NCBI GenBank assembly: GCA_031278665.1
Contig: JAITKC010000351.1
Location: forward strand, 1 to 6,830
From: Bifidobacteriaceae bacterium
Lineage (GTDB): Bacteria; Actinomycetota; Actinomycetes; Actinomycetales; WQXJ01
Reading direction: 5' to 3'
DNA: 6,830 nucleotides
Each line of letters opens with the position of its first letter. The stretch's first letter is position 1. A program made the position numbers and the translations under genes. The notes beneath the pieces were generated by a model, which was not told the DNA's origin, did not search any database, and was given only the letters and a program-made list of their open reading frames with translations. Positions 1-6,668 of this stretch are shown here, piece after piece.

Positions 1-340
1 CGGCCGCCGCGGCCGCCACGATCTCCAGGGCCTGGCGGACTTCCAGGACGTCGCGCCGCGAGGCGCGGGCGCACTGGCGCCCCAGCGCGGTCGGCAACTC
101 CGAGGTCGCGACCACGTAGGTGCCGGAGCCCTGGCGGCGCTCCAACAGACCGGCGTGGGCGAGCGATTGAACCGCTTCGCGAATGGTGTTGCGGCCGGCG
201 GCGGCCGCCCGGGCCAACTGCGGCTCAGTCGGTATGCGCGAGCCGATCGGCCAGGCGCCGGAGACAATCTGCTCGCGCATGTCCTCGGCGACCTGCTCGA
301 TTCGCCCCGGCCGGCGTTCCGGCGCGGTCTGACCCGCCAT
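1..340 (-). CDS. GntR-family transcriptional regulator, FadR/FCD type (partial, C-terminus off the left edge)
   Basis: Translating the minus strand from the ATG at 340-338 gives 113 residues with no stop before the window edge. Residues about 13-78 are a GntR winged helix-turn-helix: a first helix (IEQVAEDMREQIVSGAW), the signature PIGSRIPTE, the recognition helix GRNTIREAVQSLAHAGLL, and the wing ERRQGSGTYVV. Residues 97-113 (DVLEVRQALEIVAA and following) look like the first helix of an FCD ligand-binding domain, so the FadR subfamily is most likely. Such proteins are cytoplasmic dimers that bind an operator and release it on binding a small acid or sugar acid; the ligand here cannot be told. 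The gene diverges from argS with 47 bases between the starts. A G-rich GGAGGG abuts the ATG, which is poor spacing. In-frame TTG (352-350) and GTG (358-356) are alternatives, but the conserved domain only needs the ATG. The FCD half is outside the window. Confidence 0.9.
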   Translation of the reverse strand, partial: MAGQTAPERRPGRIEQVAEDMREQIVSGAWPIGSRIPTEPQLARAAAAGRNTIREAVQSLAHAGLLERRQGSGTYVVATSELPTALGRQCARASRRDVLEVRQALEIVAAAAA

Positions 341-372
341 CCCTCCATCCAAACACACCCGGCCCGCCGCCT

Positions 373-380
373 TAGTACCA
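373..380. promoter_or_regulatory. Possible FadR-type operator (TNGTACNA) between gntR and argS
   Basis: The bases TAGTACCA fit the half-site pattern TNGT...ACNA described for FadR-subfamily GntR regulators, here with no spacer between the half-sites. The site lies between the divergent regulator gene and argS and overlaps the proposed argS -10 box. FadR-type regulators often bind their own intergenic region, so autoregulation is plausible. The match is short, and six of eight bases are palindromic, so this is weak evidence. Confidence 0.25.
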
Positions 381-381
381 T
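376..381 (+). promoter_or_regulatory. Candidate -10 box for argS, consistent with a leaderless transcript
   Basis: TACCAT fits the actinobacterial -10 pattern TANNNT. Six bases (TGCCCG) separate it from the GTG start of argS at 388, which is where transcription would begin, so the mRNA would start at or next to the start codon. No purine-rich Shine-Dalgarno sequence precedes 388, as expected of a leaderless gene. No TTGACA-like -35 is visible at the right distance, which is common in this phylum. Confidence 0.45.
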
Positions 382-387
382 TGCCCG

Positions 388-2049
388 GTGACTCCTGCTG
401 AGCTTTCCCGTTTCTTGGGGCTGGCGCTGCGCCGGGCGGTCGCCGCGAAGGCGCTGACGCTGGACCCGGACGACATTCCCGAACAGGTCCAAGTGGCCCG
501 CCCGCGTCAGCGCGAGCACGGCGACTGGGCGACCAACTTGGCGTTGCAGTTGGCCAAGCGGGCCAATTTGGCGCCGCGTCAGTTCGCCGAGGCCTTGGCC
601 CCCTTCATTTCGGCGCACGATGCCGTAGCCCGGGTCGAGGTGGCCGGCCCCGGTTTCATAAACCTCACCTTGGCCAAGGCCGCCGCCGGCGGGCTGGCCA
701 AGAAGATCGTCGAGGCCGGCGGAGACTACGGCCGGGGCGAGGCGATGGCCGGCGAGACGGTCAACTTGGAGTTCGTCTCGGCCAATCCGACCGGTCCGCT
801 GCACCTGGCCGGCGCCCGCTGGGCGGCCGTCGGCGACTCGATCGCCCGGACCATGCGGGCCCAAGGCGCCCGGGTGGTGCGCGAGTATTACTTCAACGAC
901 CACGGCGCCCAAATCGACCGCTTCGCCCGCTCGCTGATGGCCGCGGCGCAAGGACGGCCGATTCCCGAGGACGGCTACGGCGGCCAATATATCCAGGACA
1001 TCGCCCGGGCGATCAAGGCCGCCCGCCCCGACGTCGCCGATTTGGCGCCGGACGAGCAACTCGAGGCCTTCCGGGCCGACGGCGTCGAGGCGATGTTCGC
1101 GGAGATCAAACGGACCCTGCACGACTTCGGCGTGGACTTCGACGTCTACTTCCACGAGCGCTCGCTCCACCTGAGCGGCGCGGTCGACGACGTCATCGGA
1201 CAACTGAGGCGGGACGGCCAACTCTACGAAAACGACGGCGCCTGGTGGCTCAGGTCGAGCGACTACGGCGACGACAAAGACCGCGTGGTGATCAAATCGG
1301 ACGGCCAGGCCGCCTATATCGCCGGCGACATCGCCTATTTCAAGAACAAACGCGAACGCGGCGCCGACCGGGCGGTCTACCTGCTCGGGGCCGACCACCA
1401 CGGCTACATCGCGCGGCTGAAAGCGGCGGCGGCCGCCCTGGGCGACGACCCGGATCGCGTCGAGGTGCTGATCGGGCAGTTGGTTTTCCTGGTCAAAGAC
1501 GGCCAACCGGTGAAAATGTCGAAACGGGCCGGGACCGTGGTGACACTGGAGGACCTGACCGAGGCGATCGGGGTGGACGCCGCCCGCTACGCCCTGGTGC
1601 GCTCGTCGATCGACTCGTCTTTGGAGATCGACCTCGACTTGTGGGCGTCGCAGTCGAATGAGAACCCGGTCTACTACGTCCAGTACGCCCACGCCCGCAC
1701 CCGCTCGGTCGACCGCAACGCCGCCGCGGCCGGCGTGGCTCGGGCCGACGGCTTCGCCCCGGGCGCCTTGGACCACCCCGCCGACGCGGTGTTACTGGGC
1801 CAACTGGCCGAGTTCCCGCAGGTCGTCGCGGAGGCGGCGCGGCTGCGCGAGCCGCACCGGGTGGCCCGCTACTTGGAGGCGCTGGCCAGCGCCTACCACA
1901 AGTGGTACGACCAGCGCCGGGTCATCCCCTACGCCGACGAGCCGACCTCGGACGAGCACCGGACCAAACTGTGGCTGAACGACGCCACCGGCCAAGTGCT
2001 GGCCAACGGCCTGGCGCTGGTCGGCGTCAGCGCGCCGGAGAGGATGTGA
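388..2049 (+). CDS. argS: Arginyl-tRNA synthetase
   Basis: Class I aminoacyl-tRNA synthetase that joins arginine to tRNA-Arg in the cytoplasm using ATP. The 553 residues are a normal length. Residues 1-95 form the ArgS-specific N-terminal tRNA-contacting domain ([13 protein letters not shown] at 45-57; GPGFINLTL at 87-95). The Rossmann catalytic core follows, with [11 protein letters not shown] at 132-142 as the HIGH region, [15 protein letters not shown] at 165-179, [10 protein letters not shown] at 331-340, and an intact KMSK loop at 377-380. The DALR anticodon-binding domain runs from about 428 ([13 protein letters not shown]) to the C-terminus, which ends VSAPERM as is typical. The HIGH motif reads HLAG, so its conserved glycine is alanine. 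GTG at 388 is chosen because it leaves a complete N-terminal domain and sits just after a -10 box. lysA follows after two bases, so the two are co-transcribed, an arrangement known from Corynebacterium. Confidence 0.97.
   Translation: MTPAELSRFLGLALRRAVAAKALTLDPDDIPEQVQVARPRQREHGDWATNLALQLAKRANLAPRQFAEALAPFISAHDAVARVEVAGPGFINLTLAKAAAGGLAKKIVEAGGDYGRGEAMAGETVNLEFVSANPTGPLHLAGARWAAVGDSIARTMRAQGARVVREYYFNDHGAQIDRFARSLMAAAQGRPIPEDGYGGQYIQDIARAIKAARPDVADLAPDEQLEAFRADGVEAMFAEIKRTLHDFGVDFDVYFHERSLHLSGAVDDVIGQLRRDGQLYENDGAWWLRSSDYGDDKDRVVIKSDGQAAYIAGDIAYFKNKRERGADRAVYLLGADHHGYIARLKAAAAALGDDPDRVEVLIGQLVFLVKDGQPVKMSKRAGTVVTLEDLTEAIGVDAARYALVRSSIDSSLEIDLDLWASQSNENPVYYVQYAHARTRSVDRNAAAAGVARADGFAPGALDHPADAVLLGQLAEFPQVVAEAARLREPHRVARYLEALASAYHKWYDQRRVIPYADEPTSDEHRTKLWLNDATGQVLANGLALVGVSAPERM
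2037..2044 (+). promoter_or_regulatory. Ribosome binding site of lysA
   Basis: GGAGAGGA lies inside the last codons of argS and ends seven bases before the ATG at 2052. It fixes the lysA start there rather than at an in-frame ATG 150 bases upstream inside argS, and it suggests tight coupling of the two genes. Confidence 0.75.
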
Positions 2050-2051
2050 AC

Positions 2052-3467
2052 ATGTCCGCCCACGAGGCCGGCTCGTTGCACGCCCGGGGCCGCGTCCCGG
2101 CCTGGTTGGAGGTCCCGGCCGATGTCAACGCCTTGTTGCCGGCGCTTTGGCCGGGCAGCGCGCTGAAGGCCGCCGATGGCGTGCTCCGCGTCGGGGGGAT
2201 GGCCGCGACGGACATCGCCGCCCAAGTCGGCACGCCCGCCTACGTGGTCGACGAGGACGATTTCCGGGCCCGCGCGCGGGCCTTCGCCGACGCCTTCGCC
2301 GCCGCCTTCGCGCCCCTCGCCGGCGCCCGCGTCCACTACGCCGCCAAGGCGCTGATCAGCGTCGGAATCGCGAGATGGCTGGCCGAGGACGGACTGGCGG
2401 TGGACGTCTGCACGGGCGGGGAGTTGGAGATCGTCCGGCTCGGCGGGATCGCGCCGGAGGCGGTCGCCTTCCACGGCTCGAATCAATCGGACGCCGAACT
2501 GAGCCGGGCGATGGCGCTGGGCGTGGGCCTGATCGTGATCGACTCGTTGGCGGAGATCGGCCAGGTCGCGCGCCTGGCGGCGGCCGGGGACTGGCGGGCC
2601 GATGTGATGTTGCGCTGTTCGATCGGGATCGAGGCGCACACCCACGAGTTCATCGCCACAGCCCACGAGGACCAGAAGTTCGGCCTGTCGGCGGCCGACG
2701 GCTCGGTGGCTGAGGGCGTCCGGCGCCTGGCGGCCGAACCCCGCTTGCGTTTGCGCGGACTGCACAGCCACATCGGGTCGCAGATTTTCGACACCGACGC
2801 CTTCGCCCAGGCCGTCCGACGTTTGGCCGGCTTGACCGCCGGAATCGAACGCGAACACGGGTTGCGGCTGGCCGAACTCGGACTCGGCGGCGGCTTCGGC
2901 GTCGCCTACACCACCGGCCACGACCCGCTCGACCCGGCCGCCATCGCCGGCCAATTGGCGCGGCAGGTCGAAGCCGAGTTCAAAGCCGTCGGCGCGGGCG
3001 TCCCGCATGTCACGGTCGAGCCGGGCCGAGCCGTCGCCGGGCCGGCCGGACTGACTCTTTACACCGTCGGAGTGGTCAAACCGGTCGCCCTGGGCGGCGG
3101 CTTCACCAGGCTCTACGTCTCGGTGGACGGCGGGATGAGCGACAACATCCGGACCGCCCTGTACGGCGCCGACTACTCCGCCACCCTGGCCTCGCGCCGC
3201 TCGTCGGCCCCGCCCAGACTGGCCCGGGTGGTCGGCAAACACTGCGAGTCCGGCGACATCGTGGTCAAAGACGAGTACCTGCCGGCCGACATCGCCGCCG
3301 GCGACCTCTTGGCCGTGCCGGTCACCGGCGCCTATTGCCATTCGATGTCCTCGAATTACAACTCCGTGCCGCGCCCGCCGGTGGTCGGCGTCAAAGACGG
3401 CTTGGCGACGGTGCTGGTCCGCCGCGAGACCGTGGACGACCTCTTGGCCCGCGACCTCTACGCCTGA
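2052..3467 (+). CDS. lysA: Diaminopimelate decarboxylase
   Basis: Catalyses the last step of lysine synthesis: PLP-dependent decarboxylation of meso-diaminopimelate to L-lysine in the cytoplasm. The 471 residues match the longer actinobacterial form, with an extension at 1-50 (AHEAGSLHARG; WLEVPADVNALLPALWP) typical of that group. The fold-type III alanine-racemase-like barrel follows: VHYAAKAL at 94-101 carries the PLP lysine K99, HSHIGSQ is at 238-244, the phosphate-binding glycine loop LGLGGGFG at 276-283, and EPGR at 323-326. The C-terminal beta domain supplies CESGD (398-402, the cysteine reaching across the dimer) and AYCHSMSSNYN (427-437, PLP/substrate tyrosine). All key residues are present. 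An unusually clear Shine-Dalgarno overlaps the end of argS. A GC hairpin follows the stop, so the argS-lysA unit may end or be attenuated before hom. Confidence 0.97.
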   Translation: MSAHEAGSLHARGRVPAWLEVPADVNALLPALWPGSALKAADGVLRVGGMAATDIAAQVGTPAYVVDEDDFRARARAFADAFAAAFAPLAGARVHYAAKALISVGIARWLAEDGLAVDVCTGGELEIVRLGGIAPEAVAFHGSNQSDAELSRAMALGVGLIVIDSLAEIGQVARLAAAGDWRADVMLRCSIGIEAHTHEFIATAHEDQKFGLSAADGSVAEGVRRLAAEPRLRLRGLHSHIGSQIFDTDAFAQAVRRLAGLTAGIEREHGLRLAELGLGGGFGVAYTTGHDPLDPAAIAGQLARQVEAEFKAVGAGVPHVTVEPGRAVAGPAGLTLYTVGVVKPVALGGGFTRLYVSVDGGMSDNIRTALYGADYSATLASRRSSAPPRLARVVGKHCESGDIVVKDEYLPADIAAGDLLAVPVTGAYCHSMSSNYNSVPRPPVVGVKDGLATVLVRRETVDDLLARDLYA

Positions 3468-3468
3468 G

Positions 3469-3486
3469 CGGCCGGAGCGCCGGCCG
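3469..3486 (+). terminator. GC hairpin just after lysA, possible terminator or attenuator
   Basis: CGGCCGG and CCGGCCG can pair as a perfect 7-bp stem around the tetraloop AGCG, starting one base after the lysA stop. No T-run follows (the next bases are GGGCGATC), so it is not a classical intrinsic terminator. Hairpins without a U-tract have been proposed as terminators in actinobacteria, and it could also only protect the mRNA 3' end. GC-rich DNA yields such stems by chance. Confidence 0.35.
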
Positions 3487-3496
3487 GGGCGATCTC

Positions 3497-3502
3497 TAAT
3501 AT
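3497..3502 (+). promoter_or_regulatory. Candidate -10 box for hom-thrB
   Basis: TAATAT is a near-consensus -10 box in a small AT-rich island within otherwise GC-rich DNA. Transcription would begin around 3509. That is 51 bases upstream of the Shine-Dalgarno-supported GTG start of hom, and exactly at an in-frame ATG. No good -35 is seen; the expected position falls inside the GC hairpin. An internal promoter would let hom-thrB be expressed apart from argS-lysA. Confidence 0.55.
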
Positions 3503-3548
3503 GCTCCAATGGTGCCAATCCGGTCCTTTGCGGCCCCTTCGAATCGCC

Positions 3549-3554
3549 AAGGAG
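3549..3554 (+). promoter_or_regulatory. Ribosome binding site of hom
   Basis: AAGGAG, a strong Shine-Dalgarno match, lies five bases before GTG 3560. It favours that codon as the start of hom over the in-frame ATG at 3509. Confidence 0.7.
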
Positions 3555-3559
3555 TTCAA

Positions 3560-4954
3560 GTGAGCCAAGCAGCCCGTCCCGCGGGGCCAGCCAATCCAGC
3601 CAATCCAGCCAATCCAGCCAATCCAGCCAGTCCAGCCAAATCGGCGGATCTGGTCGACGCGGTCAAAGTCGCCGTCCTCGGCTGCGGGACGGTCGGCGGC
3701 GAAGTCGTCCGTCTGCTCACGAACTCGGCCTCCGACCTGCGTTCTCGCGTCGGCGCCCGGCTCGAGTTGGTCGGCGTCGCGGTCAAAGACTTGGACGAGC
3801 CGTTGCCGCTGGACGGGCTCGACCGGTCCTTGCTGACCGAGGACGCGGTCGGCCTGGCCGGCCGGGCCGACGTGGTGGTCGAGTTGATGGGACCGATAGA
3901 GCCGGCGCGCTCGGCTATTTTGGCGGCCTTCGCCGCCGGCGCCTCGGTCGTCACCGCCAACAAGGCCCTGCTGGCCTCGCACGGGCCCGAACTTTACGAG
4001 GCCGCCCGGGCGGCCGGGGTGGACCTCTATTTCGAGGCCGCGGTCGGCGGCGCCATCCCGATCCTGCGGCCGATCCGCGAATCGTTGGCCGGCGACACGG
4101 TCACCCGGATACTCGGCATCGTCAACGGCACCACCAACTATGTGTTGGACCGGATGACCGGCGAGGGCTTGGAATTGGCCGATGCCGTCCGCCAGGCCCA
4201 GGAGTTGGGTTACGCCGAGGCCGACCCGACGGCCGACGTCGACGGTTACGACGCCGCCTCGAAAGCCGCCATTCTGGCGTCTTTGGCCTTCCACACCCGG
4301 ATTTCGGCCGATGACGTTTACCGCGAGGGAATCGGCCAGGTGACCGCCGACGATGTCGCCGCCGCGGCCGCCACCGACCATGTCATAAAGCTGTTGGCGA
4401 TCGTCGAGCGGCGGGGGGCGGGCTCGCCGCCGGAGGGCGTGATCGCGCGGGTGCACCCGGCTCTGGTGCCGAAGTCCCATCCTTTGGCCTCGGTCCGCGG
4501 CGCCTTCAACGCCATCTATGTCGAGGCGGCGGCGGCCGGCGAGCTGATGTTCTACGGCCGCGGGGCCGGGGGCCGCCCGACGGCATCGGCGGTGGTGGGC
4601 GACTTGGTTACGGTCGCCCGCCACAAAGTCTCCGGAACCCTCGGGCCGGGCGAGTCGGCCTATCTGGGGCTGCCCGCCTTGCCCGTGTCGCAGGCGCTGA
4701 CCCGGTTCCAAATCAGGTTGGTGGTCAAAGACCAGCCCGGGGTCTTGGCGGCGGTCTCGCGGGTGATCGCCGGCGAGGGGGTGTCGATCGAGGCGGTCCG
4801 CCAGACGCCGGGCGCGCACGGCCGGGGCCTGGCCGACCTGACGGTGGTCACCCACCAGGCGACCGAGGGCGCGCTCCAAAAGACTGTCGCGGCGCTCGCC
4901 GGCCTCGAGGTGGTGGCCGAGGTGGCGGGCGCGCTGCGAGTCGAGGGGGAGTAG
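3560..4954 (+). CDS. hom: Homoserine dehydrogenase with C-terminal ACT domain
   Basis: Reduces L-aspartate 4-semialdehyde to L-homoserine with NAD(P)H, the branch point leading to threonine, isoleucine and methionine. From GTG 3560 it has 464 residues. Residues 1-30 are a Pro/Ala/Asn-rich tail encoded by a 9-bp repeat. VAVLGCGTVGGEV (37-49) is the dinucleotide-binding loop and VTANKALLA (131-139) the cofactor-domain lysine motif. The catalytic domain shows EAAVGGAIP (159-167), GIVNGTTNYVL (186-196) and YAEADPTADVDGYDAASK (218-235), which holds the catalytic Asp and Lys (K235). GAGGRPTASAVVGDL (335-349) follows. Residues about 384-459 are an ACT domain (FQIRLVVKDQPGVLAAVS), which in this family mediates feedback inhibition by threonine. 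An alternative start at ATG 3509 would add 17 residues (MVPIRSF...) and could serve a leaderless transcript. thrB follows after five bases. Confidence 0.96.
   Translation: MSQAARPAGPANPANPANPANPASPAKSADLVDAVKVAVLGCGTVGGEVVRLLTNSASDLRSRVGARLELVGVAVKDLDEPLPLDGLDRSLLTEDAVGLAGRADVVVELMGPIEPARSAILAAFAAGASVVTANKALLASHGPELYEAARAAGVDLYFEAAVGGAIPILRPIRESLAGDTVTRILGIVNGTTNYVLDRMTGEGLELADAVRQAQELGYAEADPTADVDGYDAASKAAILASLAFHTRISADDVYREGIGQVTADDVAAAAATDHVIKLLAIVERRGAGSPPEGVIARVHPALVPKSHPLASVRGAFNAIYVEAAAAGELMFYGRGAGGRPTASAVVGDLVTVARHKVSGTLGPGESAYLGLPALPVSQALTRFQIRLVVKDQPGVLAAVSRVIAGEGVSIEAVRQTPGAHGRGLADLTVVTHQATEGALQKTVAALAGLEVVAEVAGALRVEGE
3587..3640 (+). repeat. In-frame 9-bp tandem repeat (CCAGCCAAT) in the 5' end of hom
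   Basis: Four identical copies of CCAGCCAAT occupy 3587-3622. Two one- or two-base variants follow: CCAGCCAGT (3623-3631) and CCAGCCAAA (3632-3640). Each unit encodes Pro-Ala-Asn (then Pro-Ala-Ser and Pro-Ala-Lys). The unit is a multiple of three, so gain or loss of copies lengthens or shortens the tail without breaking the frame. The repeated AAT and CCA codons stand out against the G/C-ending codons of the surrounding genes. Confidence 0.97.
4945..4951 (+). promoter_or_regulatory. Ribosome binding site of thrB
   Basis: GGGGGAG overlaps the last codons of hom and stands eight bases before the ATG at 4960, supporting that start and coupled translation of hom and thrB. Confidence 0.6.
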
Positions 4955-4959
4955 CGCCA

Positions 4960-5850
4960 ATGCGTTTCGCGGCTGACCATGTGCTGGTGAAAGTGCCGGC
5001 CAGCAGCGCCAACCTGGGTTCGGGCTTCGACTCGCTGGGTCTGGCGCTGGACCTGTGGGACGAGGTCGAGGCGCGGGCGGTGGCGGGGTCCTCGCGGGTG
5101 GCGGTGCGCGGCGAAGGGGCCGGGCGGCTGCCGGAAGACGAGACCCATCTGGTGCTGCGTTCCGCCCACCGGGCGCTTGAGGCGGTCGGCGCGCCGCCGG
5201 TCAGCCTTGAGCTGACCTGCGTCAACCGCATCCCGCAGGGCAAGGGGTTGGGCTCCTCGGCGGCGGCGGTGGCGGCCGGGGCGCTGATCGCGCGCGGGCT
5301 GATCGCCCATCCGGCGGTCTTGAACGCCGGCCGGGTGTTCCAGTTCACCGCCGGTTTCGAGGGCCACCCCGACAACGCCGCTCCGGTCGTCTTCGGCGGC
5401 GCGACGGTGGCCTGGATGGCCGGCCGCCAGCCCAGGGCCGCCCAGTTGCGCCTCGACCCGGCCATCCGGGCGGTGGCGTTGATTCCGGACGGCGTCGTGG
5501 CGACTTCGGTGGCCCGCTCGGCCCTGCCGGTGCGGGTGCCGCACGTCGACGCGGCCTTCAACGTCTCGCGTTCGGCGCTGCTGGTCCACGCCTTGGCGGA
5601 GGATCCGGCGCTGCTCTTCGACGCCACCGAAGACCGCCTGCACGAGCCCTACCGGGCCGAGGTCATGCCGGCCACCACCGAGTTGGTGGCCTCGCTCAGG
5701 GCGCAGGGGCTGGCGGCGGTCATCTCCGGGGCCGGCCCGGCGGTGCTGGTGTTGACAACCGACCCGGACGCGGTGCCGGAGCCGAGCGGCTGGCGTTTCA
5801 CGCCCCTGGCGGTGGCCGCCCGCGGCGGGGCCGTGGCCCGAATCGACTGA
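4960..5850 (+). CDS. thrB: Homoserine kinase (GHMP family)
   Basis: Phosphorylates L-homoserine with ATP to O-phospho-L-homoserine, the substrate of threonine synthase. The 296 residues are normal for the bacterial enzyme. The three GHMP kinase motifs are present: the N-terminal substrate motif VPASSANLGSGFDSLGLAL (12-30), the ATP-binding loop IPQGKGLGSSAAAVAAG (91-107), and the C-terminal motif AVISGAGPAVLVL (253-265). EGHPDNAAP (134-142) and HEPYRAEVMP (228-237) are characteristic of ThrB within the superfamily. The gene directly follows hom with five bases between, so they form one operon as in Corynebacterium glutamicum. Threonine synthase (thrC), which lies between hom and thrB in many other actinobacteria, must be elsewhere in the genome. 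A 50-base gap separates thrB from the HAD gene, so co-transcription is possible. Confidence 0.96.
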   Translation: MRFAADHVLVKVPASSANLGSGFDSLGLALDLWDEVEARAVAGSSRVAVRGEGAGRLPEDETHLVLRSAHRALEAVGAPPVSLELTCVNRIPQGKGLGSSAAAVAAGALIARGLIAHPAVLNAGRVFQFTAGFEGHPDNAAPVVFGGATVAWMAGRQPRAAQLRLDPAIRAVALIPDGVVATSVARSALPVRVPHVDAAFNVSRSALLVHALAEDPALLFDATEDRLHEPYRAEVMPATTELVASLRAQGLAAVISGAGPAVLVLTTDPDAVPEPSGWRFTPLAVAARGGAVARID

Positions 5851-5891
5851 CCGATGCGAGACTGGCGGAAATGGCGGCAAAGCCTGCGGGT

Positions 5892-5896
5892 GGGGG
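5892..5896 (+). promoter_or_regulatory. Weak ribosome binding site candidate deciding the HAD-gene start
   Basis: GGGGG lies four bases before ATG 5901. The other candidate start, ATG 5871, is preceded only by GGCGG at 5864-5868, two bases away. Neither is canonical; the first is somewhat better. Confidence 0.35.
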
Positions 5897-5900
5897 ACTG

Positions 5901-6635
5901 ATGCGCGAATTGTGGCCCGGAATAGACGCCTTCCTATTCGACTTGGACGGCGTGCTGACGCCGACGGCGGACCTCCACCGGCGCGCCTGGGCGGCGACTA
6001 TCGGACCATTCCTGGCCGGTCGCGGCGTGGCCGCGGCCTATTGCGAGGACGACTATTTCCGCCACATCGACGGCAAACCGCGCTTCGAGGGCGTCGCGGC
6101 GGTCCTCGAGTCGCGCGGCCTGCGGCTGCCGCTCGGCTCAGTCGCCGACCCGCCGGGCGCCGGCTCGGTCGGAGCTTTGGGCAACCGCAAGAACGCCGAG
6201 TTCGCCCGCCTCCTGGCGGCGGAAGGGGTGGCGCCTTATCCCGGCACGGCGGCGGTGCTGGACGCGCTGGCCGGGGCCGGCAAGCGCCTGGCCGTGGTGT
6301 CCTCGTCCAAGAACGCCGGCCCGGTCTTGGCCGCCGCCGGTTTGTCCGGGCGTTTCGAGTTGGTGGTCGACGGCGTCCTGGCCGCCGAAGCGCGTCTGGC
6401 CGGCAAGCCGTCGCCCGAGACCTTCCTATACGCCGCCCGGCGGCTCCAGGCCGCGCCTTGCGCGGCGGCGGTGGTCGAGGACGCCATCGCCGGCGTCGAA
6501 GCCGCCCACGCCGGGGCCTTCGGCCTGGTGGTCGGCCTGGACCGAGGCGTCGGCCGCGAAGCCTTGGCGGCCGCCGGCGCCGACCTGGTGGTGAGCCAAC
6601 TCCCAGACCTGCTGACAGCCCGCCCGGCCGCCTGA
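5901..6635 (+). CDS. Beta-phosphoglucomutase-like HAD-superfamily hydrolase
   Basis: From ATG 5901 the product has 244 residues, a usual size for this family. All four HAD motifs are seen: motif I FDLDGVLTPT (13-22; nucleophile D14 and acid/base D16), motif II VVSSS (132-136), motif III lysine in AGKPSPETF (167-175), and motif IV VVEDAIAGVEAA (191-202; E193, D194). The cap holds DYFRHIDGKPRFEG (51-64) and LGNRKN (93-98), which mark the actinobacterial beta-phosphoglucomutase subgroup. Enzymes of that group interconvert beta-glucose 1-phosphate and glucose 6-phosphate, or act as sugar phosphatases. They are often encoded beside or fused to a GH65 disaccharide phosphorylase, but none is seen here, so the substrate is uncertain. 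An alternative start at ATG 5871 adds ten residues (MAAKPAGGGL) before the conserved region. The gene lies 50 bases after thrB and may be read from the same transcript, although it has no evident role in threonine synthesis. Confidence 0.87.
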   Translation: MRELWPGIDAFLFDLDGVLTPTADLHRRAWAATIGPFLAGRGVAAAYCEDDYFRHIDGKPRFEGVAAVLESRGLRLPLGSVADPPGAGSVGALGNRKNAEFARLLAAEGVAPYPGTAAVLDALAGAGKRLAVVSSSKNAGPVLAAAGLSGRFELVVDGVLAAEARLAGKPSPETFLYAARRLQAAPCAAAVVEDAIAGVEAAHAGAFGLVVGLDRGVGREALAAAGADLVVSQLPDLLTARPAA

Positions 6636-6642
6636 CGGCCGC

Positions 6643-6668
6643 CGCGCCGGCCGGCCGGCCCGGGCGCG
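6643..6668 (+). terminator. GC-rich hairpin after the HAD gene, possible operon terminator
   Basis: CGCGCC (6643-6648) can pair with GGCGCG (6663-6668). Inside it GGCC (6649-6652) pairs with GGCC (6657-6660), leaving a GGCC loop and a two-base bulge. The structure starts seven bases after the stop codon. No T-run follows, so if it terminates it is not a classical intrinsic terminator. The GGCC tandem also allows other pairings. Confidence 0.35.

Noticed and set aside
155..391. Plus-strand open frame of 78 codons at the left end
   Set aside because: It is antisense to the clearly recognisable GntR regulator and shows no family resemblance.
3261..3270. The string GTCAAAGAC recurring in argS, lysA and hom
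   Set aside because: It always encodes Val-Lys-Asp in frame and reflects codon preference, not a dispersed repeat.
1929..3518. Minus-strand open frame of 529 codons opposite lysA
   Set aside because: Long antisense frames are expected in very GC-rich DNA; the plus strand encodes a complete lysA with all catalytic motifs, and the antisense product is a low-complexity Arg/Gly/Asp-rich string.
3458..4960. Minus-strand open frame of 500 codons opposite hom, including repeated Gly-Trp-Ile
   Set aside because: The repeats are only the reverse reading of the CCAGCCAAT units; the plus strand encodes a full homoserine dehydrogenase.
4660..5880. Minus-strand open frame of 406 codons opposite hom and thrB
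   Set aside because: It spans two genuine genes antisense, lacks recognisable domains, and is a composition artefact.
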